Below are positions 35,301 through 46,640 of a DNA stretch of 64,000 nucleotides, one piece after another. Below the pieces are notes generated by a model. That model was not told the origin of the DNA, did no database searches, and saw only the letters and a program-made list of their open reading frames with translations. The translations under genes and the position numbers were made by a program. This DNA is from Heracleum sosnowskyi (lineage: Eukaryota; Streptophyta; Magnoliopsida; Apiales; Apiaceae). Location of the stretch: contig CM061235.1 of the NCBI GenBank assembly GCA_030848705.1, positions 132,067,228 to 132,131,227 of the forward strand, read 5' to 3'. Each line of letters starts with the position of its first letter. The first letter of the stretch is position 1.

Positions 35301-35844
35301 TAGTCACCACTATCTTCTATATAATTTATCCTTTGGAAGTCCTTCACCAGACTAGCCTAGGGCCACACCTTAGCGCCTCTGTCCGGCGAAGGGGCACATA
35401 ATAGGCATTAATTATATCTTCAAACATCTTCTCACAAAAAAGTATCCCTGTAAGGATACTCTGTTCATAGGAAGAGTCGGGAGATGCATCAGTACTACCC
35501 TCCAGTATCGTGAGGGTGCACCCTCTTACGTAGGGCATCCTAAGTGGATGAGGGCAGTGTCGAAGTCCCTTATAATATTCTAGTCCATTTTATAATAGTA
35601 TTCTTCTGTGGAGGGGCTCACTCATGACCTTGGGGCCGCATCCTGATGGTCAGGGGGCGCATCCTAAGGTCCATGGGGCCTCTTCTCCAAATATTCTTCT
35701 TCTTCCTACAACTCGAGGGCTTGTACAATCATATTTGAAGTCGAAGCCTTAACATATGAGGCTGATACCATTATGGCACGCCTTGAAGAGCATGTCTTTT
35801 ATTATTGAGGATGTGACGACGCGTTCTCTGAAGATAAAAGTCTT

Positions 35845-36275
35845 GTCTTTTCGGAGGGGCTCACCCATGTCCATGGGGCCTCAACCTGTAAGCAGGGGCA
35901 CTCACTGTGGACCAGGGGGCCTCTCTCCTATAACATCCATTGAATTATCACGTGAAGGGGCTCACTCATATCCATGGGGCCTCGACCTTTAATCAGGGGG
36001 CTCTCACTCTGGAGTATGGGGCCTCTGCTTCCAATAGCTTCATTTTCTCTGAAATTCAAGTAATAAATTCTTCACGCGGAGGGGCTCGCTCATGTCCATG
36101 GGGCCTTGACCTGTAATTCTTTCAAGAATCAGGGGGCGCACTCTGTGGATCACGGGGCCGCTCTCCGATATTATCAATTGAGTTGTCACATGAGGGGGCT
36201 CATTCATGTCCATGGGGCCTCAACCTGTACCCAGGGGGCACTCTCTTTGGATCATGGGGCCTCGCCTCCATATTA
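35845..36275. repeat. Longer tandem repeat in the LARD interior
   Basis: About four units of 105-125 bases, each with GAGGGGCTCACTCATGTCCA, TGGGGCCTCAACCTGTAA and CAGGGGGCACTCTCTGTGGA followed by a GGGGCCTC block. A weaker half-unit is at 35612-35680. Confidence 0.8.
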
Positions 36276-36721
36276 TCTTCCTCTAAAAATTGCTGGAGTT
36301 CATGTTGAGCAGTAGTTCTTTTTCCTGAGGGCACGCCATGGAGGAAGGACGCGTCCTGAAAGACCAGGAAGCCGCACAAATCAATCAGCTCTCCATGTAC
36401 TCGTTGGAATTTGTCTGAACATCGGAGTATCTTCGGAGTGAACGCCCTGGAGGACGCGTCCTGGAGAAGAGGACGTGTTCCATCATCGAATTCTCCCAGA
36501 AGTTATCGGAAGTCATCTGACCCTCGAGCATCACTTTTAGGGCGCGCCCTAAGAGTTCTTGGGGATTTTTCTTCACAATCTTCTTCCTGCAATAATTCAA
36601 GGAACAGATAACAGAAACCACAACAAAGCAAGTTAGGTGTTACCTTGAGGGTGCGTCAAGAAGATGATGACGTGCTCCCGATAATTGCGCCCTCTTTTTA
36701 GGATCTTGCTCGGAATCACCC

Positions 36722-36916
36722 CTAGTATACATGGAAACATCCTTCAGATCTGAATCGCCTTGATACCTTCTTCTCCAGATCTTCTTCGAACTCCCAGTCA
36801 GGAATCATCGTCTTGAAATCACCATCTTTGGATCTCCCTCCTTGCCGCCAGCATGAAGTCGTAGCCATGGACATCCTTCGAATCTTGGCAGACCTTCTTC
36901 TAAGAACTTTCATCAT
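36722..36916 (-). CDS. Short ORF just inside the LARD 5' end
   Basis: A 64-residue basic ORF (MMKVLRRRSAKIRRMSMATT, later DGDFKTMIPDWEFEEDLEKK) starts 44 bases inside the primer site, where gag would start in an autonomous element. It does not resemble a gag domain. It may be a leader remnant or chance; translation is unproven. Confidence 0.25.
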   Translation of the reverse strand: MMKVLRRRSAKIRRMSMATTSCWRQGGRSKDGDFKTMIPDWEFEEDLEKKVSRRFRSEGCFHVY

Positions 36917-36979
36917 GATGAGATATCTCTTCCTCCTGAGATTAAGATCTTGATCAGCCCCCTCCTTCTAGCGCCAATT

Positions 36980-38049
36980 TGTTAACGGAGGAATTTGGTA
37001 TTAACAAAGTTCGAGGTTTGTCACCGGAATCAAGATCTATGACGGTGGTTCTTCGCCGGAAAGTCGCCAGAGTGTGGTGGTTGTGATGAATTGGGGGCTG
37101 AGATTGTAAGAGTTTTCTTGGTGGTGGCTCGCTGAGCTCTTCGCTTTCAACCCCCTACAATGTGCCTACATACCCCATATTTATAGGGGATCAAGCTCTA
37201 CGTAGTTCTTGGGGAGCAAGTAACCTATATGGGCTGGTTTCTGATTTCTGAGGCCCACTAGGATACCTGATCCATCTTCTAGAATTGGTCTTCGACTCGC
37301 TTTAGGAATGTCCAACGATGAGGCCTAGTCACAAAGGCCCAAGGCTCAACTACAGTCTAGGGACTTCACGGATATGGCATCGACCCAACTTAGGAGTCGA
37401 CACTAACCGCTACCATCTGTCTCCCTGACCAATGAGGACGCGCTCATTGAGTACAGGAACAGAGATCCCAAAGCACACACCAAGGGTTCACCCCACATCC
37501 CCAATGAGGACACGCCCATTGAGGCCTTCAACCACGGACATCCCCCTCCTAGGGCATATCCTAGGAGGAAATTCTTCAATCATCAGGAAAACCCCTAGAG
37601 GCCTTCAATAACGAACATACCTCCCTTAGGGCTAATCCTAAGGGAGAAGTCTTCAATATCTTTCCAGTATCAAGCCAAGGGAGTCGTCCTTCACCACCAA
37701 GTAGCTACTTCAAACCAAGAGGGCGCGCCATCAAGGGGTGTACGGCCTAAATGAGCGCGACCTTACCCCTGTGAGGGCAAGCCCTAAGTCTTCCATATGT
37801 TAATCCCATGTCAATCTAGCTGTTATTCTCTGTCAAGTCATCCATTAATGTAAAGTTGTCAGTCCACACCAAGAGGACGCGTCCTCAGGGGTTGGATGGC
37901 CAAAGAGGCGCGCCCTCTCCCCTATGAGGACTAGCCCTGAGCTTCCCTTGTACCAGTTCAATCCCTAATTGCATCTTGGATATCCCCAATTGATTATTAC
38001 TTGACCCGAATTTACCCTAAAAACCCAATACCAAATTTTGGCTATAACA
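36980..38049 (-). repeat. 5' LTR of the LARD element
   Basis: 1070 bp, nearly identical to the 31826 copy outside one internal deletion, with a handful of base changes and a small extra CCTAAAAA near its right end. The similarity indicates a fairly recent insertion. Confidence 0.9.
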
Positions 38050-38054
38050 ATCAC

Positions 38055-39970
38055 CTAGAATTTATTATGTCTATAACCTTATAAACAACTACTTGCCTAT
38101 ATTTATGATGCTATGATGCACATGTGTCTGTGTCCGTTTGGGAATAGATATACAGTATCCAGACTTTAAGAAACATGTTAAATCACATATATTACATGAT
38201 TTATGCTCAAGCCACTTCACAACTCTAGACTTATGCATATTCACAATGGATTCACATTATAATATTTCTTGTGTACCGCTTATTTCTATGCATTAATATT
38301 GCTCATCTTAGTTCTTTATGACAATGTAAGTAATCTTGGGAAATGAAATCAATACAGTCCCATTTATTTATCAAATTCTTTCTCTTGAAAGCTTGTAACA
38401 CTCATGTCTTGCCAAATGAAGGAGAAAATCTCGGTATTATTTCTTCTCAATCGGAGAGCTTATTAACGAACAAATTATCATAATACTACCTTAACGCTAG
38501 GTTTCAGAAACAATGAAAGAAAAGAAAATAACATAAACTGAGTTATTTTCTTTTCTCTTCGAATATTTTCAAAAGTGAAAAAAAGATTTTGGAGACAAAC
38601 ATACAAAGATCTTCTTTCCAAATTATTATAAATATTTTTTTTCTTTCTGAAAAAACCTTTTGAAACAGGTTGAAGAAATCAAATCTTCAACTTTTTTTTG
38701 CTTTCAAAAAATAGTTTGTGGAACACAATGTAATAGTCTCAAATCATATTTTGTAAATTGAATGTTAAAAGTTTGGTGAATAATAGATCTTTTTCATGTA
38801 AAATGTTTAAGTTTTTTAAATATTAATAATGTTACCCTTCCTCGCGAAATACTACTTAAAATTTCAAAACTGGACATATTCGAATTAGAGAATATTAATT
38901 AAGATGGTAATTTTAGAAAATTTAGTAGAATATTAATATGGTAGCTTGGTTGGAGTGGAAAGTTTGTTTAGAAAAATATAAGATGATTACAGTTTTTGTA
39001 GGAAGAAAATTACTTTATTTTCTAAAATATATTATAATATATTAAGTTTTAACACCTACCCATTTTTTTCTTTATATAATAATATTAATTTAATATTTAT
39101 TAATTCAAAATTTTAAAATATTAAGAAAAATATAAAGAAAATTTGATATTTAGAAGAATTCAAACAACACCTTGCTAGAAATCAGGTAAGTATTAATTTT
39201 TAGTCTTTCGAACCTTCCACGTTGATCGTCAAGTTTGCCTCTTTTATAATATACAGCCTCACGTTTAAACTCTCTCAATGAGAGTCGAACCCCAACCCTA
39301 GCTAGCCCCCTAAAAATTATTCAGATTTATCCATTTTCTTCACCAATTAAGTCTTCTTCCTTCTCAAAAATTCACTTTCGTCTTCTTTTCTCTCATCTAA
39401 TCACCATAGTTCTTATTTTTTTTCTTCAATAATCATCCTTCTTTTGTGAGGATTGCCGTTGTATCCAAATTTTTGGGCATTTTGTTTGTCCTCCTTTTGG
39501 AGTGATTAATATGGTTTTTGGTATTTTTGGTTTATTGTTTTGTCTATTTGAAAATGATTCAATTGGTGTTTTGGGGGATCTGAAAGCCCGCATCGAGGCT
39601 GGGTCGGTGGTGGAAATCGCAACAGTTCACCTTTCACAATGGAAGATTGTTCATATTATGAGAACATTTGTCCCTCCGATTTAAGTTTGTGCAATCAGTG
39701 TTTTTAATGAAATGCATAATATTTTATCAAAAAAGATAGACATATTGCGGTGGTTCTCAATTAATGAGAACCAAAAAATACTTACATTGCGTAACATATT
39801 CAGCTGAACACATAACTTTTTGTGTTTAAAAAAGAAACTCAACCTGGCCAATTCTGAATATTCCATTATCAAATTTAATCTTTTCAAGAGACAAACTCCA
39901 CTAAAATTAACATAAATATACTTTCATTTGTTTAAACCGTAAATCAAGATTTTATATATAAATCGATTCT
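38055..39970. other. AT-rich intergenic DNA
   Basis: No gene is recognised. A short open stretch (about 39511-39683, MVFGIFGLLFCLFENDSIG) has no family match. AAGAAAAGAAAATAAC at 38520 pairs with GTTATTTTCTTTTCTC at 38544 as a small hairpin. Confidence 0.5.
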
Positions 39971-39972
39971 AT

Positions 39973-40119
39973 TTCATGATCACAGGTGGTTGGAAATATG
40001 ATCACAATTACAGAACTGCCCCAATGAAACATCGAGGCAGTAAAAATTACCTCAATATTTCATTGGGGCAGTTCAATTTTGATGATTGTGACTATATTTC
40101 CGATCACCTGTGATTGTGA
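39973..40119. repeat. Foldback hairpin element, about 147 bp
   Basis: The left arm TTCATGATCACAGGTGGTTG ... ACTGCCCCAATGAAA is inverted as TTTCATTGGGGCAGTTC ... CGATCACCTGTGATTGTGAA, so nearly the whole segment folds into one long stem with few mismatches. An inner GAGGCAGTAAAAATTACCTC forms the loop region. It may be a MITE. No clear target duplication was seen. Confidence 0.7.
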
Positions 40120-40330
40120 ACCTTTTACACACATATATCAGATACATTAAAATTTTAAATCATATTTTGTTCGTTAACCGTTTTTAATTTTATAAATAGA
40201 AATAAAAGGGGGAATCCATTACAAAGACACTAGCTCCCGTAGGAGCAAGTTCACCTAACCTTAACAAAGGTTGCAAGAAGAAAGATCCAATATTACATCA
40301 TCACAAAAATAAATCAAAAAGGGAAGAGTC

Positions 40331-42455
40331 TTAGACAACCAACACTTCAAGTTGTGGCCTCCCTAGCCAAGCCTGTAACATCACCAACAACATCTGCAGT
40401 TGCATCTTCAGCAAATTCATCAATTCTGCAACACCTTTATGCCCATTGCCAATGTTACCATTGTCACCATTAACTCCACCACTTATGGTTCCATCTCCAT
40501 AGGATCCAACAATTCTAGTAGCACCAATTGTCTTTGTTTCTCCTTCAACCTTTTCTCCTTGTGTCATTGCCATGTTCTGAAACTCAATCACCATTACAAT
40601 AGTCATATGTCGTCGTGTTTTAGGATCAGTCTGCATAACATAATTAGTCATTGTAATCTTGGTCTTGCAGCCCTAAAATGTGCAACCAATATTCTCCGAC
40701 ATTCCTCTTTCCTTCTCGCATTTTCGCATTTTCAAGAATAGGCCACTTTGTTGGAAATCCTGAGAGATAATTTTTTTTCACATTGCCAAAAGCATATCAT
40801 AAGGGACCTGCAATTATCATCCCTAACATACATAGAGACATCAAAGTCAATCTCCAAATTCAAATAAAGTAGAGTAAAGCAAGATGGATAATCTCATTTA
40901 GCCTTTACTTTAGAAACGAAAATGTTTTTCTTCTTTGTGTTTACCATATTCAAGAGATTAATATAGATCCAACTATCTTGTCCACGAGCTAATAAAAAGT
41001 TAGCCCTATTTTCATGAACATCCTTCTTTAGTGGTAACAAACTATATCATTCTGAAAAGTAAATGCAAGCACACTTGAGACAATCCAATACACTCAAACT
41101 TAACCAACACAACTTCAGGAAGATCAACAAATTTAACTGCAAACCAATCTCAATACTACAATAATAGCATCTAGGAATCCTAATTTGCAAAGACAACATA
41201 ACTTCCTCAACATACTCATAGGCCAACCAACACCCAATAGTCACAAGCCAAACATAGCAAACATGAAAGTCTGAGAGCGAAACTTCAGTAACAAGATCAA
41301 GATAGTCCAAGTTCATATAAAAAATCACATAAAGGTCATTCCCAAATATACTAATGTATTTAAAATCTTCTTTAAGGCGGAACTCTATAATAACCAAATT
41401 CAACTTTTTCCGGGCCACAATAAACAAGCTAAGGGAAGAAATCACATGAGCCTTGTGTTCATAGAAGTTGAAAAAACCGAACGAAAAAACAATTTTCAAA
41501 GAAGTTAACCCCAGCTTGGTGTAATCTTCCTTTCGTTGCCCTTCCAAAGAGATAGTGTCTCGAATATGAGAGTGAGCATACAACTGCACTTCAGAAATAA
41601 TTGATTTGCTCGCAATTGAGAAGCCCGAGATAGAGTAAACCTCCATAACTGACAAGTCCAAATACAAATACCCATTCACTTTTGATTGATAGATATTTAT
41701 GTTAGATCAGAATTCAATGATCGTCAGAAGCTAGACTCAACTGATCAGGATTGCTGACGTCATCAGTATTGCATGGTCATCAGTATTTGATCAAGCGTCA
41801 GTATCTTATTGATCATCAGGATTCCTACTCAGACTATGATCAGGTTTGATCATCAGGACTTGAAGCTGATCAGGATTCCTACTTCGAGTTATATTTGGAG
41901 TCTAGATAAACATGGAAGTTTATTCTATTTGTTCCTGGTTTGTAGAATGTAGCTATCGATTAAGGATAGGTTTCTATCTTTGTTATTGATAGAGAAGCTG
42001 TGTGCACTATATAAACACAGTCTTGGTTTCGATTTATGTAGAGATTCGAGAGAGAACATAATCGAATAGAAGCTCTCGAGAACATAGAATTTCTTGAGAG
42101 AGTTTTTGTAAACTAGCAGCTCTCAAGAACATCAGAATTTCTTGAGAGAGTTTGTAACAGTTTTATATCAGATTTAATAAAGCTGTTATCTTTCTTTTCA
42201 TATTTGTGATATATACATTAAGAAGTCGATTATCTTACACTATTGTATTCAACCCCCCTTCTACAATAGATTATTACTGGGCAACAATTTAAATTATCAA
42301 GAACCAAAGAAATTTTTAAAGAAATACAATCCAGCGATACACCATTGAAGTTGATGGATCTGGAGGAACAAAGGGATTCCAAATCATGTTTCAAATAAAA
42401 GGATGAGACATCCATATGAACAACATGATAAGAGAGAGTCCGGAGTAAAGAAAGA
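40331..42455 (-). pseudogene. F-box/LRR-like gene remnant split by a solo LTR
   Basis: Reading down from about 42455: SLLRTLSYHVVHMDVSSFYL and SLDCISLKISLVLDNLN, then the solo LTR, then VNGYLYLDLSVMEVYSISGF and a Leu-rich stretch with SLKIVFSFGFFNFYEHK, LDYLDLVTEVSLSDFHV, to a stop at 41047. Excluding the LTR and one ATTTA copy, the two parts share one frame. The Leu-rich pattern and LRTL..HVVHMDVSS style suggest plant F-box/FBD/LRR proteins, substrate adapters of SCF ubiquitin ligases. The region 41046-40770 keeps a decayed continuation with stops, and an unrelated-looking ORF lies at 40651-40331. No F-box itself is seen upstream. Confidence 0.4.
41700..42286 (+). mobile_element. Solo LTR of a copia-lineage element with ATTTA duplications
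   Basis: It runs TGTTAGATCAGAATTCAATG ... CTGGGCAACA (587 bp), flanked by ATTTA at 41695-41699 and 42287-42291. It contains GATCATCAGGATT-type repeats, a TATAAACACAG promoter-like stretch near 42010 and the TATTGTATTCAACCCCCCTT motif shared in inverse with the LTR at 30464. Confidence 0.9.
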
Positions 42456-42576
42456 ATAACAAGAATTTAAGAAAAGAAAGTGGAAGAGAGGATTGAATTA
42501 AAGGGGTTTTGAGAATTATGGGTTAGGGTTCGAAGGAGAAAAGAGAGAGAAAAAGAAATTGACTCATTTATTATTT

Positions 42577-43129
42577 GGGTTAAATATCAAAGTGGTCACT
42601 GAAATGAATACCAGATATCACTTTTATCACTGATCTCAACGATGTATCATTTTAATCACTAAAGTCGTCATAAATATCAAACGGATACCTCTATATATGT
42701 TTTCGAAAAGTAAAAATAATTTATATCGAGTTTTACACATATTTCTTGAATGCTACCGCAACCAAATAAAAAGTTATGAACTCTAGTATTTATGATATTA
42801 TATTTAGATTTTAAAAAAATTATTTACTATTTATTTTTAATTTTATAGTTATTTACTTTGATTTAATAAAAAATAAATAGTAAATGAATTTTTTAAAATC
42901 TAAATAAATTATTTAAAATACTAGAATTCATAACTTTTCATTTGGTTGCAGTAGTATTGAACAAATATGTGTAGAACTCGAAAAAAGTTATTTTTACTTT
43001 TCGAACACATATTTAGAGTTATTTATTTGATGTTTATGATGACTTTAGTGATCGAAACGATACACCGTTGAAATCAGTGATGAAAATGATATATGATCTT
43101 CACTTCAGTGACCACTTTGATATTTAACT
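42577..43129. mobile_element. Non-autonomous MULE foldback element
   Basis: Long terminal inverted repeats start GGGTTAAATATCAAAGTGGT and end ACCACTTTGATATTTAACT; the arms pair over roughly 200 bases each (TAAAAATAATTTATATCGAG versus CTCGAAAAAAGTTATTTTTA near the middle). An identical 11-base flank, ATTTATTATTT, lies at 42566-42576 and 43130-43140, within or just beyond the usual MULE target length. No protein is encoded. Confidence 0.85.
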
Positions 43130-43888
43130 ATTTATTATTTTACTTTTAAATCATATTAATGTCAACCAAAACCTACAAAATGGGCGTTTAGTGTGCCACT
43201 TGCAACTTTGCAAGTGATAATTTGCAAGCTGTTTGGTTTTAAACTTTTAGTAGCGTTGCGAAATTGAATTGTGACCTTTCTACCGGGGCATTGGACCACT
43301 TTATCACCTCGATTATTACGTGCATAACCCAAAACTGAGACTAAGCTTATTCTTGGGACGCTACGAGTATCCTGTTGGATAAGGTGTTAACACTTTTTTG
43401 ACGGAAAAGGTAATTGAAAAATTGTTTAATAGAATTTTAAAAAGATGTAAATGAAAAGTATGTTTAACCTAAAAATTGTTTTTAAAAAATTGTTTTTAAA
43501 AAAAAGTAGGTTTTCCATAATTTTAAGAATATTATATTTAAACTTTCACAAAATATAGTTATTGATTTTACCATAAATCTCATTAAAAATATTATTGTTT
43601 ATATATATTTCCGTTAAAACGTGTATATATTAAAAACTATTATCAACTAATTGTCTGAATTATAATTGAGAAAAAAGACCATGAATCTCATAGAACTTAT
43701 CTAAGATTAAAATGTTTTTTTAGTGTGAAAAGGTATGAAAATTTTGTAGTTCAATAAAAGAATTTGTATTAATAATAATACACTCGTGTATTTATATGAA
43801 AAATCTATTTAATTAGGTAGTTATCTTGAGAGGATGAAACCCTTTATAATAACACTTTTTGTACCAACACACTTTTTAAAATAAGAAG
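43130..43888. other. AT-rich intergenic DNA
   Basis: No gene or element end is recognised. Confidence 0.5.
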
Positions 43889-43889
43889 A

Positions 43890-44458
43890 AGAATCCTAAA
43901 ATTAGAGCATCTTCAATATTAGCTATAGTGCGTGTTTGGGGTATCACAAAAAAGTTAATTTATAGCTTAAAATGAGTAAGTGCTTTATAAGTAAGTTGAT
44001 GGATTCTTATAAGTTATACGGGTGTTTGGATAAATTTACTTATAAGTTAGTTAATAGTTTGCTAAATTAAATTTGAAAAAATAATTATTAAATACAATGA
44101 TTTCAACACTTGCATTTTAAATTAAAAAAATATTTAAAAACACAAAGGTAAAAATATAAAGTATTAAAAAAATAAAGAAATCAAAGAATAAGTTGATAAT
44201 TTAAGTAAAATGTTGGTGATTTCTAACATAACTTATCAATTTATAAGTTATAAGTTATCAAATAAGCTGAGTACACAAACACCCATCGTAAGCTTAAATG
44301 GGTTTATAAGTCATAAGCTGGCCTTTACCCAAACAGGCCCATAATTGGATTTTTTTAAAATTTTAAATATTATCTAAAGAGTGACACCTAAATATTACAT
44401 AAATTAATTAGTTAAGAGTTTTATATCCTTGGAGATGCTCTTAACTTTAGGATAACTT
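43890..44458. mobile_element. MITE with a second MITE nested inside
   Basis: Outer ends ATCCTAAAATTAGAGCATCT and GGAGATGCTCTTAACTTTAG are inverted relatives. Inside, GTGCGTGTTTGGGG (43930) and CCCAAACAGGCCCA (44328) bound an AAGTTATAAG/CTTATAAGT-rich palindromic segment typical of hAT-type MITEs. Exact target duplications were not resolved. Confidence 0.55.
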
Positions 44459-44596
44459 TTTTAAAATTACACCAAAAACACTAGTAAACATTGTTGTAAA
44501 AATCGGGAATCGGAGTTAATCGGGGGAGGCACTGTTTAGGGTTTAATCGGGTAATTGGGGATTAATCAGAATGATTAATCGTGTCATTAATCGAAA

Positions 44597-46195
44597 CTAG
44601 TTTACTAAGTCGCGCTTCGCAGCGAGTTTATAATAATATCTTTAAATTTTCTCAAAAAATATTCTACAAATTACGTTTTTAAATAAAATAATATTTCTAA
44701 TATAAAATTAAGTTTTGTTTTGAATTATATATATATATATAGGCATATATATATATATATATATTAGTAAAGATCTATTGTATTTTTACTTTTTCCAAGT
44801 AGAGATTTTAAATGCAAGAATATTATATGTTTCCTCTATTAGTAAGCATTTAAAAGGTAATTGAGATTTTTTCGATTTTTTAATATTATTAATTCAAAAA
44901 TTGAGAAAATTATAAAAATAGAACGAAGCGATCTGAGAGCGTCACATCACGGCCCCCGTCTTATTGATTGATTGATTGATTGTAATTGAGATTTTTTTGA
45001 ATCTTTAATATTATTAATTCAAATAATTAAGAAAATTAGAAAAATAGAACGAAACGATCTGAGAGTATCACCTATTAATAAATATCTATTGTATATTTAA
45101 TTTCTCCATTAGTAGAGATTTTAAAGGTAAGAATATTATATTTACTTTCCTCCATTAATAGAGATTTTAAATGCAAGAATATTGAAATTGTATATTTAGT
45201 TTCCTCCATTAGTAAATATTTAAAAGGCAATTGAAATTTTTTCTAATCTTTGGTATTAATTAATTAATTTCTTATGAAAGATCGATTTAATTTCTAAACT
45301 TCCTATTTACCAAAATGTTCCTGTATTTTCTATTATATCACATAAAAAAAGAAAGTTTAGGAGAAAAAAATGTTAAGATGTTAATTTCATTTGAAAAGAA
45401 ATATAATGAGAATATTTAGATAATAATAGAGGAAAATTTAAAATAATGTAAGGTAATACACTTTTTTTTATAATTTAGATATTTTGAAGACAAGAATATT
45501 ATAATCAAATATTTAGTTTCTTCCATTAGTGATATTTAGTTTCCTCCATTAGTAAAGAGCTATTGTATATTTACTTTCTCCATTAGTAGAGATTTTAAAT
45601 GAAAGAATATTATATTCCATTAGTACAGATTTTAAATGCAAGAATATTGAAATTGTATATTTAATTTCCTCCATTAGTAAATATTTAAAAGGCAAATGAG
45701 ATTCTTTCTAATTTTTGGTATTAATTACTTAATTTCTTATACAAGACCGATCTAATTTATTAACTTCTTATTTACCAAAACGTTCCTGTATTTTCTATTA
45801 TATTACATAATAAAAGAAAGTTTAGGAGAACAGTATGTTAAGATTGTAATTTCATTAAAAAGGTATTATGAGAATATTTAGATAATAATAGGGGAAAGTT
45901 CAAAATAATGTAAGGTAATACACTAATATTATGAGAATATTTAGATACTTTCTCCATTAGCAGAGATTTTAAATGTAAGAATATTATATGTTTCCTCTAT
46001 TAGTAAACATTTAAAAGGTAATTGAGATTTTTTCGAATTTTTAATATTATTAATTCAAAAAATTGAGAAAATTAGAAAAATAGAACGAAGCGATCTGAGA
46101 GATTCAAAAAATTGAGAAAATTAGAAAAATAGAACGAAGCGATCTGAGAGCGCCACCTCACCGCCCTCGTCTTCTCCTTTATATAATAGTATTGA
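44597..46195 (-). mobile_element. Helitron on the minus strand, same family as 17060-19741
   Basis: On the minus strand the 5' end is A|TCAATACTATTATATAAAGG and the 3' end is CGCTGCGAAGCGCGACTTAG TAAACTAG|T, so A-T flanks, TC start, hairpin and CTAG end are all present. Internal repeats include CCATTAGTAGAGATTTTAAA (about eight times) and CGAAGCGATCTGAGAG (four times). It encodes nothing. Confidence 0.75.
44726..44764. repeat. (AT)n microsatellite
   Basis: Two AT-dinucleotide tracts separated by AGGC lie inside the minus-strand Helitron. Confidence 0.95.
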
Positions 46196-46640
46196 TTAAT
46201 TTAATATTATTTTAAATATAATTATTTATTATATATAATAAGTTTATGTATACATGTATAATTATCATATATTTTCACAAATAATTTTCAAAATATTGTA
46301 TAATTGAAATAAATAAAAAAATTTAGATCTAACTTTTGAATTATGGATCAATATAAGAGTAAACATTAAGAGAATTATGTGATTTAACTTTCCAAAATAG
46401 TAATTATATATACGAAAGTAATATTTTTTTTAATCAAATTTCTACTTTTTTAAAAATTTTAATTATTTTTTAATTTTTTAATTATTGATTTTATCCATTT
46501 CGACTGATTAAACTGATTTTTATTAATTACACCGAGTTTTATTGATTATTGACCAACTTTTTTCAAAAAACGATTTTTGATCCTATTTTCATATAATTGG
46601 GACGGTTAGCGATTAATCAACGATTACAGAGCTTGTAAAC

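Larger units (their letters stand above)
31826..38049 (-). mobile_element. Complete non-autonomous LTR retrotransposon (LARD type)
   Basis: Two direct LTRs (31826-33039 and 36980-38049) both run TGTTAACGGAG ... TTTTGGCTATAACA. The whole is bounded by ATCAC at 31821-31825 and 38050-38054. On the minus strand a primer site (TTGGCGCTAGAAGGAGG, 36977-36961) follows the LTR at 36980, and a purine tract (GGAATTGGGGGGTAGT, 33055-33040) precedes the LTR at 33039, so the element reads leftward. The 3.9-kb interior has no gag, protease, RT or integrase, only short ORFs and repeat arrays. It must therefore be moved by proteins of a partner element. The TGCCTACGTA and TTGGCGC motifs resemble those of the Tat-like element at 1-3231. 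Confidence 0.92.
44490..46640. other. Degenerate repeat hosting the second Helitron
   Basis: GATTAATCGG-type motifs occur on both sides of the Helitron (44510-44590 and 46480-46620), suggesting one older repeat or element that the Helitron entered. No protein is recognised. Confidence 0.4.

Noticed and set aside
40400..40741. 113-codon plus-strand frame
   Set aside because: Ser/Thr/Cys-rich with no family; opposite a minus-strand frame of similar length. Neither is convincing as a gene.
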